From NCBI RefSeq assembly GCF_000423665.1, contig NZ_AUIK01000001.1, positions 400,669 through 464,668 on the forward strand: a stretch of DNA of 64,000 nt, given 5' to 3'. This document shows positions 42,151-50,234 of the stretch, piece after piece. This DNA is from Solirubrobacter soli DSM 22325 (lineage in GTDB: Bacteria > Actinomycetota > Thermoleophilia > Solirubrobacterales > Solirubrobacteraceae). Position 1 is the stretch's first letter, and every line of letters starts with the position of its first letter. Both the position numbers and the translations under genes were made by a program. Under the pieces are notes generated by a model. It was not told the DNA's origin and did no database searches. It worked only from the letters and a program-made list of their open reading frames with translations.

Positions 42151-43333
42151 CTTCGAGCGTGACGCGGAGCGCTTGACCTCGAAGCTGGACGGCTTCGCGG
42201 ACGATCCGGACGGGCTGCGCGACGCGTTCCTGGACCGCCACGTCCACACGCTCTACGCGAAGCTCACCGACGACGGCACGAACGGGTTGCGCGCCGACGA
42301 CCTCGTGTACGCGGCCGCGGAGCTCGTCCCCGGTCTGACGCCGAGCCGCGAGCAGGTCGAGCGCGAGCGCGAGCGGCTGCTGTCCGACCAGGAGGGCTAC
42401 GAGATCGCCCAGGGCCAACTGCTCGGGCACGTGTTGGCCAACGAGGACGCGGGCCGGCACCTGATCGACGTGATGCTGCGGCCGACGCAGCTCGCGCTCG
42501 ACCATGCGGAGGCGTTCGCACAGACGGGGGAGGCGGACCTCGGGACCGCGTACGTGAAGCGCGACGGCAACGTCGGCACGGTCGAGCTGCGCAACCCGCG
42601 CCACCTCAACGCCGAGGACGACACGACGACCGGCCCGCTCGAATCCGGCATCGACCTGTTGATCCTCGATCCTCAGGTGGAGATCGCGGTGCTGCGCGGC
42701 GGCGTCGTCGAGCACCCGCGCTACGCCGGCCGTCGCATCTTCGGCGCCGGCCTGAACCTCACCCACCTCTACCGCGGCCGGCTCTCGTACCTGTTCTTCG
42801 CGGTCCGCGACCTCGGCCTCGTCCACAAGGTCTACCGCGGGCTCAGCCGGCCGGAGACGGAGAAGCTGTGGATCGCCGCGGCGGAGACGTACGCGATCGG
42901 CGGCGGCTGCCAGCTGTTGCTCGTCGCCGACCACATCCTCGCCGAGGCCGGCTGCCGCTGCACGCTGCCGGCCCGCAACGAGGGGATCATCCCCGGTGCC
43001 GCGAACCTGCGGCTCCCGCGCTTCGTCGGCGACCGTCGCGCGCGCCAGGCGATCCTCTCCGACCGCGAGCTCTCGCCCGAGGAGCTGGCCGACGACATCG
43101 TGGCGCCCGGCGAGATGGACGCCGCGATCGAGCGCACCGCGGCGCACCTGGCGAGCGCCGGCGCGGTCTCAGGCGTCGCCAACCGGCGCGCGCTGCGGAT
43201 CGCCCAGGAACCATTGGACCTCTTCCGCACCTACATGGCGACCTACTGCCGCGAGCAGGCCGTGTGCCACTTCAGCCCCGCGCTGATCCGCAACCTCGAG
43301 GAGAACTGGCGCGCCCATGAGCGTCAGGATTGA
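42128..43333 (+). CDS. DpgC-like crotonase-fold dioxygenase
   Basis: 401 residues. The N-terminal ~180 residues form a helical domain and the rest a crotonase fold. The region from HPRYAGRRIFGAGLNLTHLY through AIGGGCQLLLVADHI, ARNEGIIPGAANLRLPRFVG and YCREQAVCHFSPALI follows DpgC, the cofactor-free 3,5-dihydroxyphenylacetyl-CoA 1,2-dioxygenase of glycopeptide pathways. No other glycopeptide gene is nearby; instead a phenylacetate-CoA ligase overlaps its end. An aryl-acetyl-CoA substrate is inferred from that context. ATG at 42128, with a second ATG at 42137. Confidence 0.82.
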   Translation: MSSMFDGDFERDAERLTSKLDGFADDPDGLRDAFLDRHVHTLYAKLTDDGTNGLRADDLVYAAAELVPGLTPSREQVERERERLLSDQEGYEIAQGQLLGHVLANEDAGRHLIDVMLRPTQLALDHAEAFAQTGEADLGTAYVKRDGNVGTVELRNPRHLNAEDDTTTGPLESGIDLLILDPQVEIAVLRGGVVEHPRYAGRRIFGAGLNLTHLYRGRLSYLFFAVRDLGLVHKVYRGLSRPETEKLWIAAAETYAIGGGCQLLLVADHILAEAGCRCTLPARNEGIIPGAANLRLPRFVGDRRARQAILSDRELSPEELADDIVAPGEMDAAIERTAAHLASAGAVSGVANRRALRIAQEPLDLFRTYMATYCREQAVCHFSPALIRNLEENWRAHERQD

Positions 43334-44573
43334 GCATGCGCCCCGCGCCGTGCTCGAGACGCTCCAACTCGAGCGCCTCAGAGAGCTCGTCGCCCGCCTG
43401 CGGCGCGTCGGGCGCGACGTGCCGGACATCGAGACCCTCGACGACCTGCGGCAGGTCCCGTTCACCCACAAGGACGACCTGCGCGAGCACTACCCGCTCG
43501 GCCTGCTCGCCGTGCCGCGCGACCGGCTGCGCCGCATCCACGCCTCCTCCGGCACCGGCGGCACCCCCACCGTCGTCGCCTACACCGAGCACGACCTCGA
43601 CGTCTGGTCGAAGGTCATGGCCCGCTGCATGGCGATGGCCGGCATCACCCCGGGCATGGTCGTCCACAACGCCTACGGCTACGGGCTCTTCACCGGCGGC
43701 CTCGGCTTCCATCAGGGCGCCGAACGGCTCGGTGCCCTCGTCGTGCCGGTGTCCGGCGGGGTCACCCACCGGCAGGCGACGCTCCTGCGCGACCTCGAGG
43801 CGGAGGCGCTCTGCTGCACCCCGTCCTACGCGCTGCACATCGCTCAAGGTCTACGTGAGGCCGGAATCGCGCGTGAAGAGCTCAAGCTGAAAATCGGCAT
43901 GTTCGGCGCCGAGCCCTGGACCGAGGGGATGCGCGAGCGGCTCGAATCCGAGCTCGGCGTGGTGGCGCTGAACGTCTACGGGCTGTCGGAGATCGTCGGC
44001 CCGGGCGTGTCGGCCGAGTGCCCGGAGGGGCGCGACGGCCTCCACGTCCAGGAGGACCACTTCCTCGTCGAGGCGATCGACCCCGACACGGGCGAAGCGG
44101 TCGCGGACGGCGTCGAGGGCGAGCTCGTCTTCACGACGCTGACCAAGGAGGCGGTGCCACTGCTGCGCTACCGCACGGGTGACATCGCGTCCTTGACCCA
44201 CGAGCGCTGCGCGTGCGGCCGGACGTTCGCGCGGATGAGCGCGGTCCGCGGGCGGCGCGACGACATGTTGATCATCCGCGGCGTCAACCTCTATCCCTCG
44301 CAGATCGAGCACGTCCTGCTCGGCCAGCCGGGCGTCGCTCCGCACTACCAACTGGTGGTCGAGCGGCCGGAGACGCTGGACGAGATCACCGTCTGCTGCG
44401 AGCCCGTCGCCGACGGCGTGAACCCGATCGCCCTCGCCGCGACGATCCAGAAGGCGATCCACGCTCAGATCGGCGTGACCGTGACCGTGCACGTCAAGGC
44501 GCCGGGCGAGATCCCCCGCAGCGAGGGCAAGGCGGTGCGCGTCGTCGACCGGCGCGGTCAGCTCGGCGCGTAA
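43317..44573 (+). CDS. paaK: Phenylacetate-CoA ligase family protein
   Basis: 418 residues of the PaaK branch of adenylate-forming enzymes. SSGTGGTPTVVAYTEHDLD is the phosphate-binding loop; GAEPWTEGMRERLE, YGLSEIVGPGV and YRTGDIASL are typical, as is the C-terminal IIRGVNLYPSQIE. It probably makes the CoA thioester used by the DpgC-like enzyme encoded 17 bp (overlapping) before it. The aryl acid could be phenylacetate or a hydroxylated form. Convergent with the TetR gene, overlapping by 16 bp. Confidence 0.9.
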   Translation: MSVRIEHAPRAVLETLQLERLRELVARLRRVGRDVPDIETLDDLRQVPFTHKDDLREHYPLGLLAVPRDRLRRIHASSGTGGTPTVVAYTEHDLDVWSKVMARCMAMAGITPGMVVHNAYGYGLFTGGLGFHQGAERLGALVVPVSGGVTHRQATLLRDLEAEALCCTPSYALHIAQGLREAGIAREELKLKIGMFGAEPWTEGMRERLESELGVVALNVYGLSEIVGPGVSAECPEGRDGLHVQEDHFLVEAIDPDTGEAVADGVEGELVFTTLTKEAVPLLRYRTGDIASLTHERCACGRTFARMSAVRGRRDDMLIIRGVNLYPSQIEHVLLGQPGVAPHYQLVVERPETLDEITVCCEPVADGVNPIALAATIQKAIHAQIGVTVTVHVKAPGEIPRSEGKAVRVVDRRGQLGA

Positions 44574-45145
44574 GCCGTCAGCAGACGGCGAAGGAAGACC
44601 TCGGCGTCGGGCCACTCGAGGTGCGGGCGCACGGCGCGGAGCATCGCGTACCCGTGCAGTGACGACCAGATCAGGATCGCCAGCTCGCACGCCGGCTCGT
44701 ACCCGAGTGACGGGTTCATCGCCTGCAGCAGCGCGACCACGCCGTCGAGGGCCTGGTCGCGGTTCACGTCGGGGTCCTTGTCCACCGCGGTGCGGCGGGT
44801 GGAGAACAAGGTCGCGTAGAGCGCCGGGCGCTCCTCGTAGAACGCGAGGTACGCGCGGCCCATGTTCATCAGCCGCTCGACCGGCGGGCCGTCGATCGAC
44901 GCCGCGGTCAGCAACTCGCGGTTGAAGGTCTCGAAGCCGGCGTCGACCGCCGCGGCGATCAGCGCGTCGCGGTCCGGGAACTGCAGGTACAACGCGGTCG
45001 GGGAGACGCCGGCGCGGGCGGCGATCGCGCGCACCGAGGCGCGATCGGCGTCGCCGACCTCGTTCAGCACCTCCGCCGTGGCGGCCAGCAGCTGCTCGCG
45101 CAGCTTGGAGCCTTCGCCTCGCGGGTTGCGGGGACGCGTCGTCAC
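44558..45145 (-). CDS. TetR-family transcriptional regulator
   Basis: 195 residues from a GTG. The N-terminal helix-turn-helix (SVRAIAARAGVSPTALYLQF) is standard, and the ligand-binding part contains the TetR_C-type pattern RAYLAFYEERPALYATLF. It is divergent from an MMPL transporter gene with a palindromic site in between, so it probably represses that transporter and its own gene. The ligand is unknown. Confidence 0.92.
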   Translation of the reverse strand: MTTRPRNPRGEGSKLREQLLAATAEVLNEVGDADRASVRAIAARAGVSPTALYLQFPDRDALIAAAVDAGFETFNRELLTAASIDGPPVERLMNMGRAYLAFYEERPALYATLFSTRRTAVDKDPDVNRDQALDGVVALLQAMNPSLGYEPACELAILIWSSLHGYAMLRAVRPHLEWPDAEVFLRRLLTAYAPS

Positions 45146-45165
45146 ACCCAGAGGTTAGCGATTAC

Positions 45166-45184
45166 TTGACAGTCGTACATGTAC
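45166..45184. promoter_or_regulatory. -35-like TTGACA with overlapping palindromic operator
   Basis: TTGACA (45166-45171) is followed by the perfect 10-bp palindrome GTACATGTAC (45175-45184), flanked by ACAGT and TGT half-matches. It lies between the TetR start and the likely MMPL start, so it fits a TetR operator blocking the MMPL promoter. The -10 box is not clear. Confidence 0.6.
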
Positions 45185-45202
45185 TGTTGTTCACTGACGC
45201 TC

Positions 45203-47203
45203 ATGCTCTCCGCCCGCCCCAAGCGCACGCTCCTCCTCGTGCTCCTCTTCGTCGTGGTCGCCGGCGTCGTCGGTGGACCGATCGCCGGGTCACTGCAAAC
45301 CGAGGGCGGGTTCATCGCCACCCAGTCGGGCTCGGCGAAGGCACAGGCCGAGATCGAGGCGGCGACCGGCATGCAGGAGGCGCCCGGCGTCGTCGCCCTG
45401 ATGAAGGACCCGGGCCAGGCCGCGGCCGTCCGCGCGAAGCTGGCGCGGCAGCCCGGCATCGCGAGCGTCCCGCCGCAACCCGTGCTCAGCCGCGACGGCA
45501 AGCAGGCCTACTTCTTCGCCACGCTGACCGCGAAGGCCGACGAGGAGGACGTGATCGCCGGGCTGGAGAACCGGTTCCCTGAAGGCTCCGGCGTGCTGCT
45601 CGGCGGCCCGGTGTTCGCGCAGCACCAGATCGGCGACTCGGTGTCCGAGGACCTCGGGCGGGCCGAGATGCTCGCCTTCCCGATCCTCCTGCTGCTCTCG
45701 CTGCTGTTCTTCCGCGGTCGTGCCGCCCTTCTCCCCCTCGTGGTCGGCATCACCACCGTGCTCGGCACGTTCCTGGTCCTCACCGTGGTCAACCAGGCGT
45801 ACCACCTCTCGATCTTCGCGCTGAACCTCGTGATCGGCCTCGGCCTCGGCCTGGCGATCGACTACACGCTGTTCCTCGTCACCCGCTACCGCGAGGAGCT
45901 GGCCAAGGACAACCCGGACGCCATCCGGACGACGGTCAAGACCGCGGGACGCACGGTCGGCTTCAGCGCCGTCACGGTCGCGCTCGCCCTGATCACACTC
46001 ACCGTCTTCCCGCTCGGCTTCCTGAAGTCGATGGGGATCGCGGGCGCGGCCGTCAGCATCGTCGCCGGCTCCTCCGCGCTCGTGATCGCGCCCGCGATCT
46101 TCGCGATCTGGGGTCGCAAGCTCGCCGTGAAGCCCCGCGGGCGTTCCGGCGGCTGGTATCGGCTGGCCCACGGCGTCATGCGGCACCCGCTCCCGATCGC
46201 GCTCGCCACCGGCGCGCTGATGCTCGTGATGGCCCTGCCCGCGTTGCGCGCGGTGTGGACGCCGGTCGACTCGAGCGTGATCCCGAAGGGCCAGACCGCG
46301 CGCACGGTCGTCGACACCGTCGATCGCGAGTTCGCGGGCGGCCAGGGCGACTACCCGATCACGATCGTCACCGAGCCCGGCAAGGTGCAGGCGATCAGCG
46401 CGCGTGTCGAGCAGCTGGCGGGCGTGCGCAGCGTGAGCGAGCCGCGCGCGCTGAACGCGACCACGAGCCAGATCGACGTGCTCGCCAAGGGCGACCCGAT
46501 GGGCGAGACCGCGCGCGACCTCGTCGGCGACATCCGCGACGTCTCGGGCGGCGCGCTCGTCGGCGGCGCGGCGGCCGCGTTCGTCGACCAGCAGGCCGCG
46601 ATCGCCGACAGCCTCCCGCTCGCGGTCGCGCTCCTCGTCGGCCTGACGATGCTCGTGCTGTGGCTGATGACCGGCTCGGTCGTCCTCCCGATCAAGGCGA
46701 TCGTGATGAACGCGCTGACCGTCGGCGCCTCGCTCGGCATCCTCACGCTCGTCTTCCAGGACGGCCGCTTCGAGGGCCTGCTCGGCTACACCGGCAACGG
46801 CGGCGTCGAGCCGACCGACTTCCTCGTCGCCGCCGCGCTCGTCTTCGCGCTCTCGACCGACTACGGCGTCTTCCTGCTCGGGCGCATCAAGGAGGCGCGC
46901 GACAGCGGGCTGCCGGACCGCGAGGCCGTGGCGGTCGGCGTCGAGCGCACCGGCGCGGTCGTGACCGCCGCGGCGATCCTGCTCGCGGTCGCGATCGGCG
47001 CCTTCATCACCTCGTCGATCTCGTTCATCCAGCAGATCGGCGTCGCCACCGCCGCCGGCGTGCTGATCGACGCGTTCATCGTCCGGGCCCTGCTCGTCCC
47101 CTCGCTGATGGCCCTGCTCGGGCGCTGGAACTGGTGGGCGCCGCGTCCACTGCGCAGCCTGCACGCCCGCGTGGGGCTGCGCGAGGAGGTCGCGACAACC
47201 TAA
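45203..47203 (+). CDS. MMPL/RND-family transporter
   Basis: 666 residues from the ATG at 45203; the earlier ATG at 45179 lies inside the operator and is unlikely. Two repeated halves each have one N-terminal helix, an extracytoplasmic loop and five helices. Typical MMPL segments are GLGLGLAIDYTLFLVTRYREE in the first half and ALSTDYGVFLLGRIKE in the second, with the conserved Asp-Tyr pair of the proton path in both. Such pumps export lipids or hydrophobic drugs. Probably regulated by the divergent TetR protein. It stops at the edge of a palindrome. Confidence 0.93.
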   Translation: MLSARPKRTLLLVLLFVVVAGVVGGPIAGSLQTEGGFIATQSGSAKAQAEIEAATGMQEAPGVVALMKDPGQAAAVRAKLARQPGIASVPPQPVLSRDGKQAYFFATLTAKADEEDVIAGLENRFPEGSGVLLGGPVFAQHQIGDSVSEDLGRAEMLAFPILLLLSLLFFRGRAALLPLVVGITTVLGTFLVLTVVNQAYHLSIFALNLVIGLGLGLAIDYTLFLVTRYREELAKDNPDAIRTTVKTAGRTVGFSAVTVALALITLTVFPLGFLKSMGIAGAAVSIVAGSSALVIAPAIFAIWGRKLAVKPRGRSGGWYRLAHGVMRHPLPIALATGALMLVMALPALRAVWTPVDSSVIPKGQTARTVVDTVDREFAGGQGDYPITIVTEPGKVQAISARVEQLAGVRSVSEPRALNATTSQIDVLAKGDPMGETARDLVGDIRDVSGGALVGGAAAAFVDQQAAIADSLPLAVALLVGLTMLVLWLMTGSVVLPIKAIVMNALTVGASLGILTLVFQDGRFEGLLGYTGNGGVEPTDFLVAAALVFALSTDYGVFLLGRIKEARDSGLPDREAVAVGVERTGAVVTAAAILLAVAIGAFITSSISFIQQIGVATAAGVLIDAFIVRALLVPSLMALLGRWNWWAPRPLRSLHARVGLREEVATT

Positions 47204-47221
47204 AGGGGTCAGGCCCCTTTA
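47201..47221. terminator. Palindrome TAAAGGGG-TCAGG-CCCCTTTA between convergent genes
   Basis: An 8-bp perfect stem with a 5-nt loop. It holds the last bases of the MMPL stop codon region and the stop codon of the convergent HTH_42 gene. Same type as the palindromes at 24576 and ~24650. It likely terminates both genes. Confidence 0.7.
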
Positions 47222-47970
47222 ACTGCTACGCCGTCGACGAGCGTCACGGCGCGGATGATCCCGCCGCCCGGGTGGACCTGTTTGGCCAAGGCGGCGGGGA
47301 CGGTGGGCGAGCGGTCCTTCCAGCCGAGCAGCAGCTCGTCGTAGGCGGGGAGATCGACACGCGGGACGGGGCCGTCCTCCACGAGGCACGGCCCCGGCTC
47401 GCGGCAGTCGCGCTTGGGCAGGCCGGACCAGTAGGCGAGGTCGTCCCGCGAAGCTCCGTGGTGGCAGGCGCCGTAGCGGCGGGCGAGCTCGTCGAGCGCC
47501 GCGTCGCGGTCGATCTCGCGCGGTGCCCAGGGGATGAAGCGCCGCTCGACGTCCTGCACGACGTGCCCCTGCATCGCCGCGCGGGCGAGCAGGTGAACGA
47601 AGCCCTGGCCCTCGACCCCGAGCTCGGCCTTCAGCTCCGCGCGCGTCGCCGGCACGCGCGCGACGATGCGCGCCACGTACGCGTCGGGGTCCGTGACACC
47701 GAGCTGCTTCAGCCGGCGCACGTTCGTCGCCTCCATCCGCGGCGCGAACAACGGGTGCAGCCACTCGAGGTCATCCGCCGACACGAGGTGCAGCGTCTGG
47801 CGCATCAGCCACGTGATGCGCATCCCGTCATCCAGTGCGCCGCCGCGGACCGCCAACGCACGCTCCGGCGTCCGCAGGTCCTGCGCCTGGACGGCCAGCA
47901 GGTGGCGCAGGACATCGCCGCCGGGCGCGTGCAGCCACTGGCCGCGCGCCCGCAGCGTCGCCTCACTCAC
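47209..47970 (-). CDS. AlkZ-like winged-helix protein (HTH_42), short at the C-terminus
   Basis: 253 residues of the AlkZ/YcaQ superfamily, which includes DNA glycosylases that release alkylated or cross-linked bases. LLAVQAQDLRTPERA carries the Q-x-D motif used by AlkZ enzymes; winged-helix segments and DELLLGWKDRSP follow. Family members usually continue another ~60-100 residues after the VDG strand, but here the frame ends IIRAVTLVDGVAVKGA with the stop inside a palindromic repeat. Truncation by that element is possible. GTG start at 47970, overlapping the MmcQ stop by 8 bp. Confidence 0.78.
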   Translation of the reverse strand: MSEATLRARGQWLHAPGGDVLRHLLAVQAQDLRTPERALAVRGGALDDGMRITWLMRQTLHLVSADDLEWLHPLFAPRMEATNVRRLKQLGVTDPDAYVARIVARVPATRAELKAELGVEGQGFVHLLARAAMQGHVVQDVERRFIPWAPREIDRDAALDELARRYGACHHGASRDDLAYWSGLPKRDCREPGPCLVEDGPVPRVDLPAYDELLLGWKDRSPTVPAALAKQVHPGGGIIRAVTLVDGVAVKGA

Positions 47971-48307
47971 CCGCGTCGAAGGCCGCGACGACGCGCTTGG
48001 CCGCCTGCAGCCGCCACGCGTCCTCGACCAACTCGGCGAGCATCTCCGCCGCCACCATGTCCAGCCGCACGAGCACGACCGGGTAGTTCGCGTAGTGCGG
48101 CGTCACGAAGAACGTGTCCGGCTCGCCCTTGAGCAGCGCGTCGCGGTCGGCCATGTCGATCACGCGCATGACCAGCGCGTCGGGGTTGGTCCGCATCCGG
48201 CACATGAACTTGTCGCGCACCTTCAAAGAGGGCGTCCCATACGACGTCCCCTCGACGACGCCGGGGAATCGCGCGCCGATCTCGACGACGTCCTTCCACT
48301 CAGGCAT
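47963..48307 (-). CDS. MmcQ/YjbR-family protein
   Basis: A 114-residue single-domain protein with the family pattern: FPGVVEGTSYGTPSLKVRDK near the start and EPDTFFVTPHYANYPVVLVR in the middle. The fold resembles small DNA-binding CyaY-like proteins, but no function is established. It is frequently encoded next to AlkZ-like proteins, as here. It overlaps both neighbours by 8 bp, so the three genes form one unit. Confidence 0.88.
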   Translation of the reverse strand: MPEWKDVVEIGARFPGVVEGTSYGTPSLKVRDKFMCRMRTNPDALVMRVIDMADRDALLKGEPDTFFVTPHYANYPVVLVRLDMVAAEMLAELVEDAWRLQAAKRVVAAFDAGE

Positions 48308-48800
48308 CGGCGGGGCGGGGGCGGTTGCGGACCGGGGCGTGGGAACGGCGGTAGACGAGCAGGGTGCGTTTGAAGCTGATCACGACGGTACCGTCCTGGT
48401 TGTATCCGCGCGTGCGGACCGTGACGACGCCGACATTTTCGCGGGACTTGGAGTCGCGCACCTCGAGCACCTCGGACTCGGAGTAGATCGTGTCGCCCTC
48501 GAAGACCGGGGCGGGGAGGCGGACCTCGTCCCAGCCGAGGTTGGCCATCACGTTCTGGGAGACGTCGGTGACGCTCTGGCCGGTGACGAGCGCGAGCGTG
48601 AACGTGGAGTCGACCAGCGGGCGGCCCCACTCGGTCTGCGCCGCGTAGTGGGCGTCGAAGTGCAGGTCCGCGGTGTTCTGGGTCAGCAGGGTGAACCAGG
48701 AGTTGTCGACGGGCAGGACGGTTCGTCCGAGCGGGTGCTCGTAGACGTCGCCGACCTCGAAGTCCTCGAAGAACCGCCCCGTCCAGCCGGGCTTGATCAT
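48300..48800 (-). CDS. MaoC-family dehydratase (hot-dog fold)
   Basis: 166 residues. The MaoC motif is NTADLHFDAHYAAQTEWGRP, with the Asp and His used to hydrate enoyl-CoA substrates, then the FEGDTIYSESEVLEVRDSKS strand region. It resembles the group acting on mesaconyl- or itaconyl-type CoA esters, but the substrate is open. First gene of the MaoC-MmcQ-AlkZ-like unit; ATG at 48800, divergent from the methyltransferase gene 23 bp away. Confidence 0.87.
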   Translation of the reverse strand: MIKPGWTGRFFEDFEVGDVYEHPLGRTVLPVDNSWFTLLTQNTADLHFDAHYAAQTEWGRPLVDSTFTLALVTGQSVTDVSQNVMANLGWDEVRLPAPVFEGDTIYSESEVLEVRDSKSRENVGVVTVRTRGYNQDGTVVISFKRTLLVYRRSHAPVRNRPRPADA

Positions 48801-48823
48801 GCGCGGAGCGTACCCTCGTCGTC

Positions 48824-49453
48824 ATGGGCGACCTCGAGCAGCTGACGAAGGTGGTCGACGTGCGCGGGAAGACCGTCGTCGACATCGGCTGCGGTGACGG
48901 CGCCTTCGTGCGCGCGCTGGCGACCGCGGGTGCGGAAGCGATCGGCATCGAGGTTTCCGAGGACGCCGTCGCCCGCGCCCGCGAACGCGACCCGGCGCAT
49001 CGCTACGAGCTCGGCGGGGCGGAGCGGCTCCCGTTCGAGGACGCGTCGATCGACGTCGCCACGCTGATGCGCAGCCTGCACCACGTGCCCGACCCGGCGA
49101 GGGCGTTCCCGGAGCTCGCGCGTGTGGTGCGCGGGCATGTGTGGATCGCCGAGCCGCTGCCCGAGGGCGAGTTCTTCGAGCTCCTGCGGCCGGTCGACGA
49201 CGAGACCGAGGTGCGGGCGAACGCGCAGCGCGCGATCGCCGAGCAGGACCGCTTCGACCGCGTCGAGACGATCGAGTACGACGTCTGGCTCAGGCTTCCC
49301 GCGTTCGAAGCGTTCCGGGACATGGTGCTCTCGGCCGACCCCACCCGCGCCGAGCGCTGGGCGGCGCACGAGGGGGACCTGCGGGCGCGGTTCGCGCCGG
49401 GCGACTTCCTGATCCCGATGCGCGCCGACCTGCTGCGGATCACCAGCCGATGA
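48824..49453 (+). CDS. Class I SAM-dependent methyltransferase
   Basis: 209 residues. VVDIGCGDGAFVRALA is the SAM-binding glycine motif, GIEVSEDAVARAR the acidic ribose-binding strand, and AERLPFEDASIDVATLMRSL the motif III region, as in UbiE/Methyltransf_11 proteins. The substrate is unknown. Its end overlaps the convergent uncharacterised gene by 14 bp. Confidence 0.88.
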   Translation: MGDLEQLTKVVDVRGKTVVDIGCGDGAFVRALATAGAEAIGIEVSEDAVARARERDPAHRYELGGAERLPFEDASIDVATLMRSLHHVPDPARAFPELARVVRGHVWIAEPLPEGEFFELLRPVDDETEVRANAQRAIAEQDRFDRVETIEYDVWLRLPAFEAFRDMVLSADPTRAERWAAHEGDLRARFAPGDFLIPMRADLLRITSR

Positions 49454-50009
49454 GGACCAACTCGCCGGTGCGCTCGAGCGAGCGAGCGTCGATCCGGCCG
49501 TCCGCCAGCTCCGCGGCGACGTCGGCCTCCTCGCCCGCCAGCAGGCGGTCGACGAGCCGGCGGTCGCCATGCCCGGGCAGCTTCGTCTGCCCGACGTAGC
49601 AGACGCGCTCCGGTGCGCCGAGGCGTTCGAGCAGGTCTTCGGCGATCGCGAGGATGGCCCGCGTGCGCTCCGGGTCCGAGCGGGTGAGCCGGCGGGCGGC
49701 CGCGACGTCGCAGCCGAACAGGCGCGCGATCGTCCGCTCCTCCGGTGCCGCGGCGGCGAACTCCTCCGCGGCGGCGAGCACCGCGTCGCTCTCGCCCGCC
49801 TCGATCAACTCGAGCGGGGTCTGGGAGAGCATCATCGGGTCGCCGATCGGATACGAGCGGCGCTCGTGGGTGAGCCACTCGCGCGCGTCACCCGGCGAGA
49901 GCCCGCAGCCGAGCAGCGTGCCCGCGATCGCATCCGCGACCTCGCGCGACGCTCCGGCGGCCACCAGCCGCCCCGCGACCGCGGACGTCCCGAATCTCAA
50001 GAGTCTCAT
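49440..50009 (-). CDS. Uncharacterised protein
   Basis: 189 residues starting at the ATG of MRLLRFGTSAVAGRL. I do not recognise the family. It is mainly helical, alanine-rich and acidic. A repeated-looking middle (AAEEFAAAAPEERTIARLFG) is followed by VCYVGQTKLPGHGDRRLVDR and a LADGRIDARSLERTGELVLI tail. An upstream ATG at 50111 exists, but a strong hairpin at 50032-50059 between the two argues for the shorter form. No membrane segment. Confidence 0.65.
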   Translation of the reverse strand: MRLLRFGTSAVAGRLVAAGASREVADAIAGTLLGCGLSPGDAREWLTHERRSYPIGDPMMLSQTPLELIEAGESDAVLAAAEEFAAAAPEERTIARLFGCDVAAARRLTRSDPERTRAILAIAEDLLERLGAPERVCYVGQTKLPGHGDRRLVDRLLAGEEADVAAELADGRIDARSLERTGELVLIGW

Positions 50010-50031
50010 CCACGACTCATGGTACGGCCAA

Positions 50032-50059
50032 GGGCGCCGGCGCTCACGCGCCGGCGCCC
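50032..50059. terminator. Perfect 11-bp GC hairpin
   Basis: GGGCGCCGGCG (50032-50042) pairs with CGCCGGCGCCC (50049-50059), loop 6 nt. It lies ~175 bp after the stop of the giant ThuA gene and 23 bp upstream of the uncharacterised gene, both on the minus strand. There is no T-run. It is probably a terminator or attenuator between them. Confidence 0.6.
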
Positions 50060-50234
50060 CCCAATCCGCTAGGGAGCCAGCTGACGAATACCGATTCGCC
50101 CGCGCCGGCACATCCGCAGCGCCTCGCGCCAGCCACGCTGCTCACGTGGCAGAGCCACGCATCGCGAGCGCGGCCGGCCCGACGCACTGGCGGCTGCACC
50201 AGCGCGGTCGGACCGACCATTCGCCAACTGACTC

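Noticed and set aside
45179..45202. MMPL start at the ATG 45179
   Set aside because: The eight added residues (MYCCSLTL) are translated from the palindromic operator, and the usual MMPL N-terminus begins at 45203.
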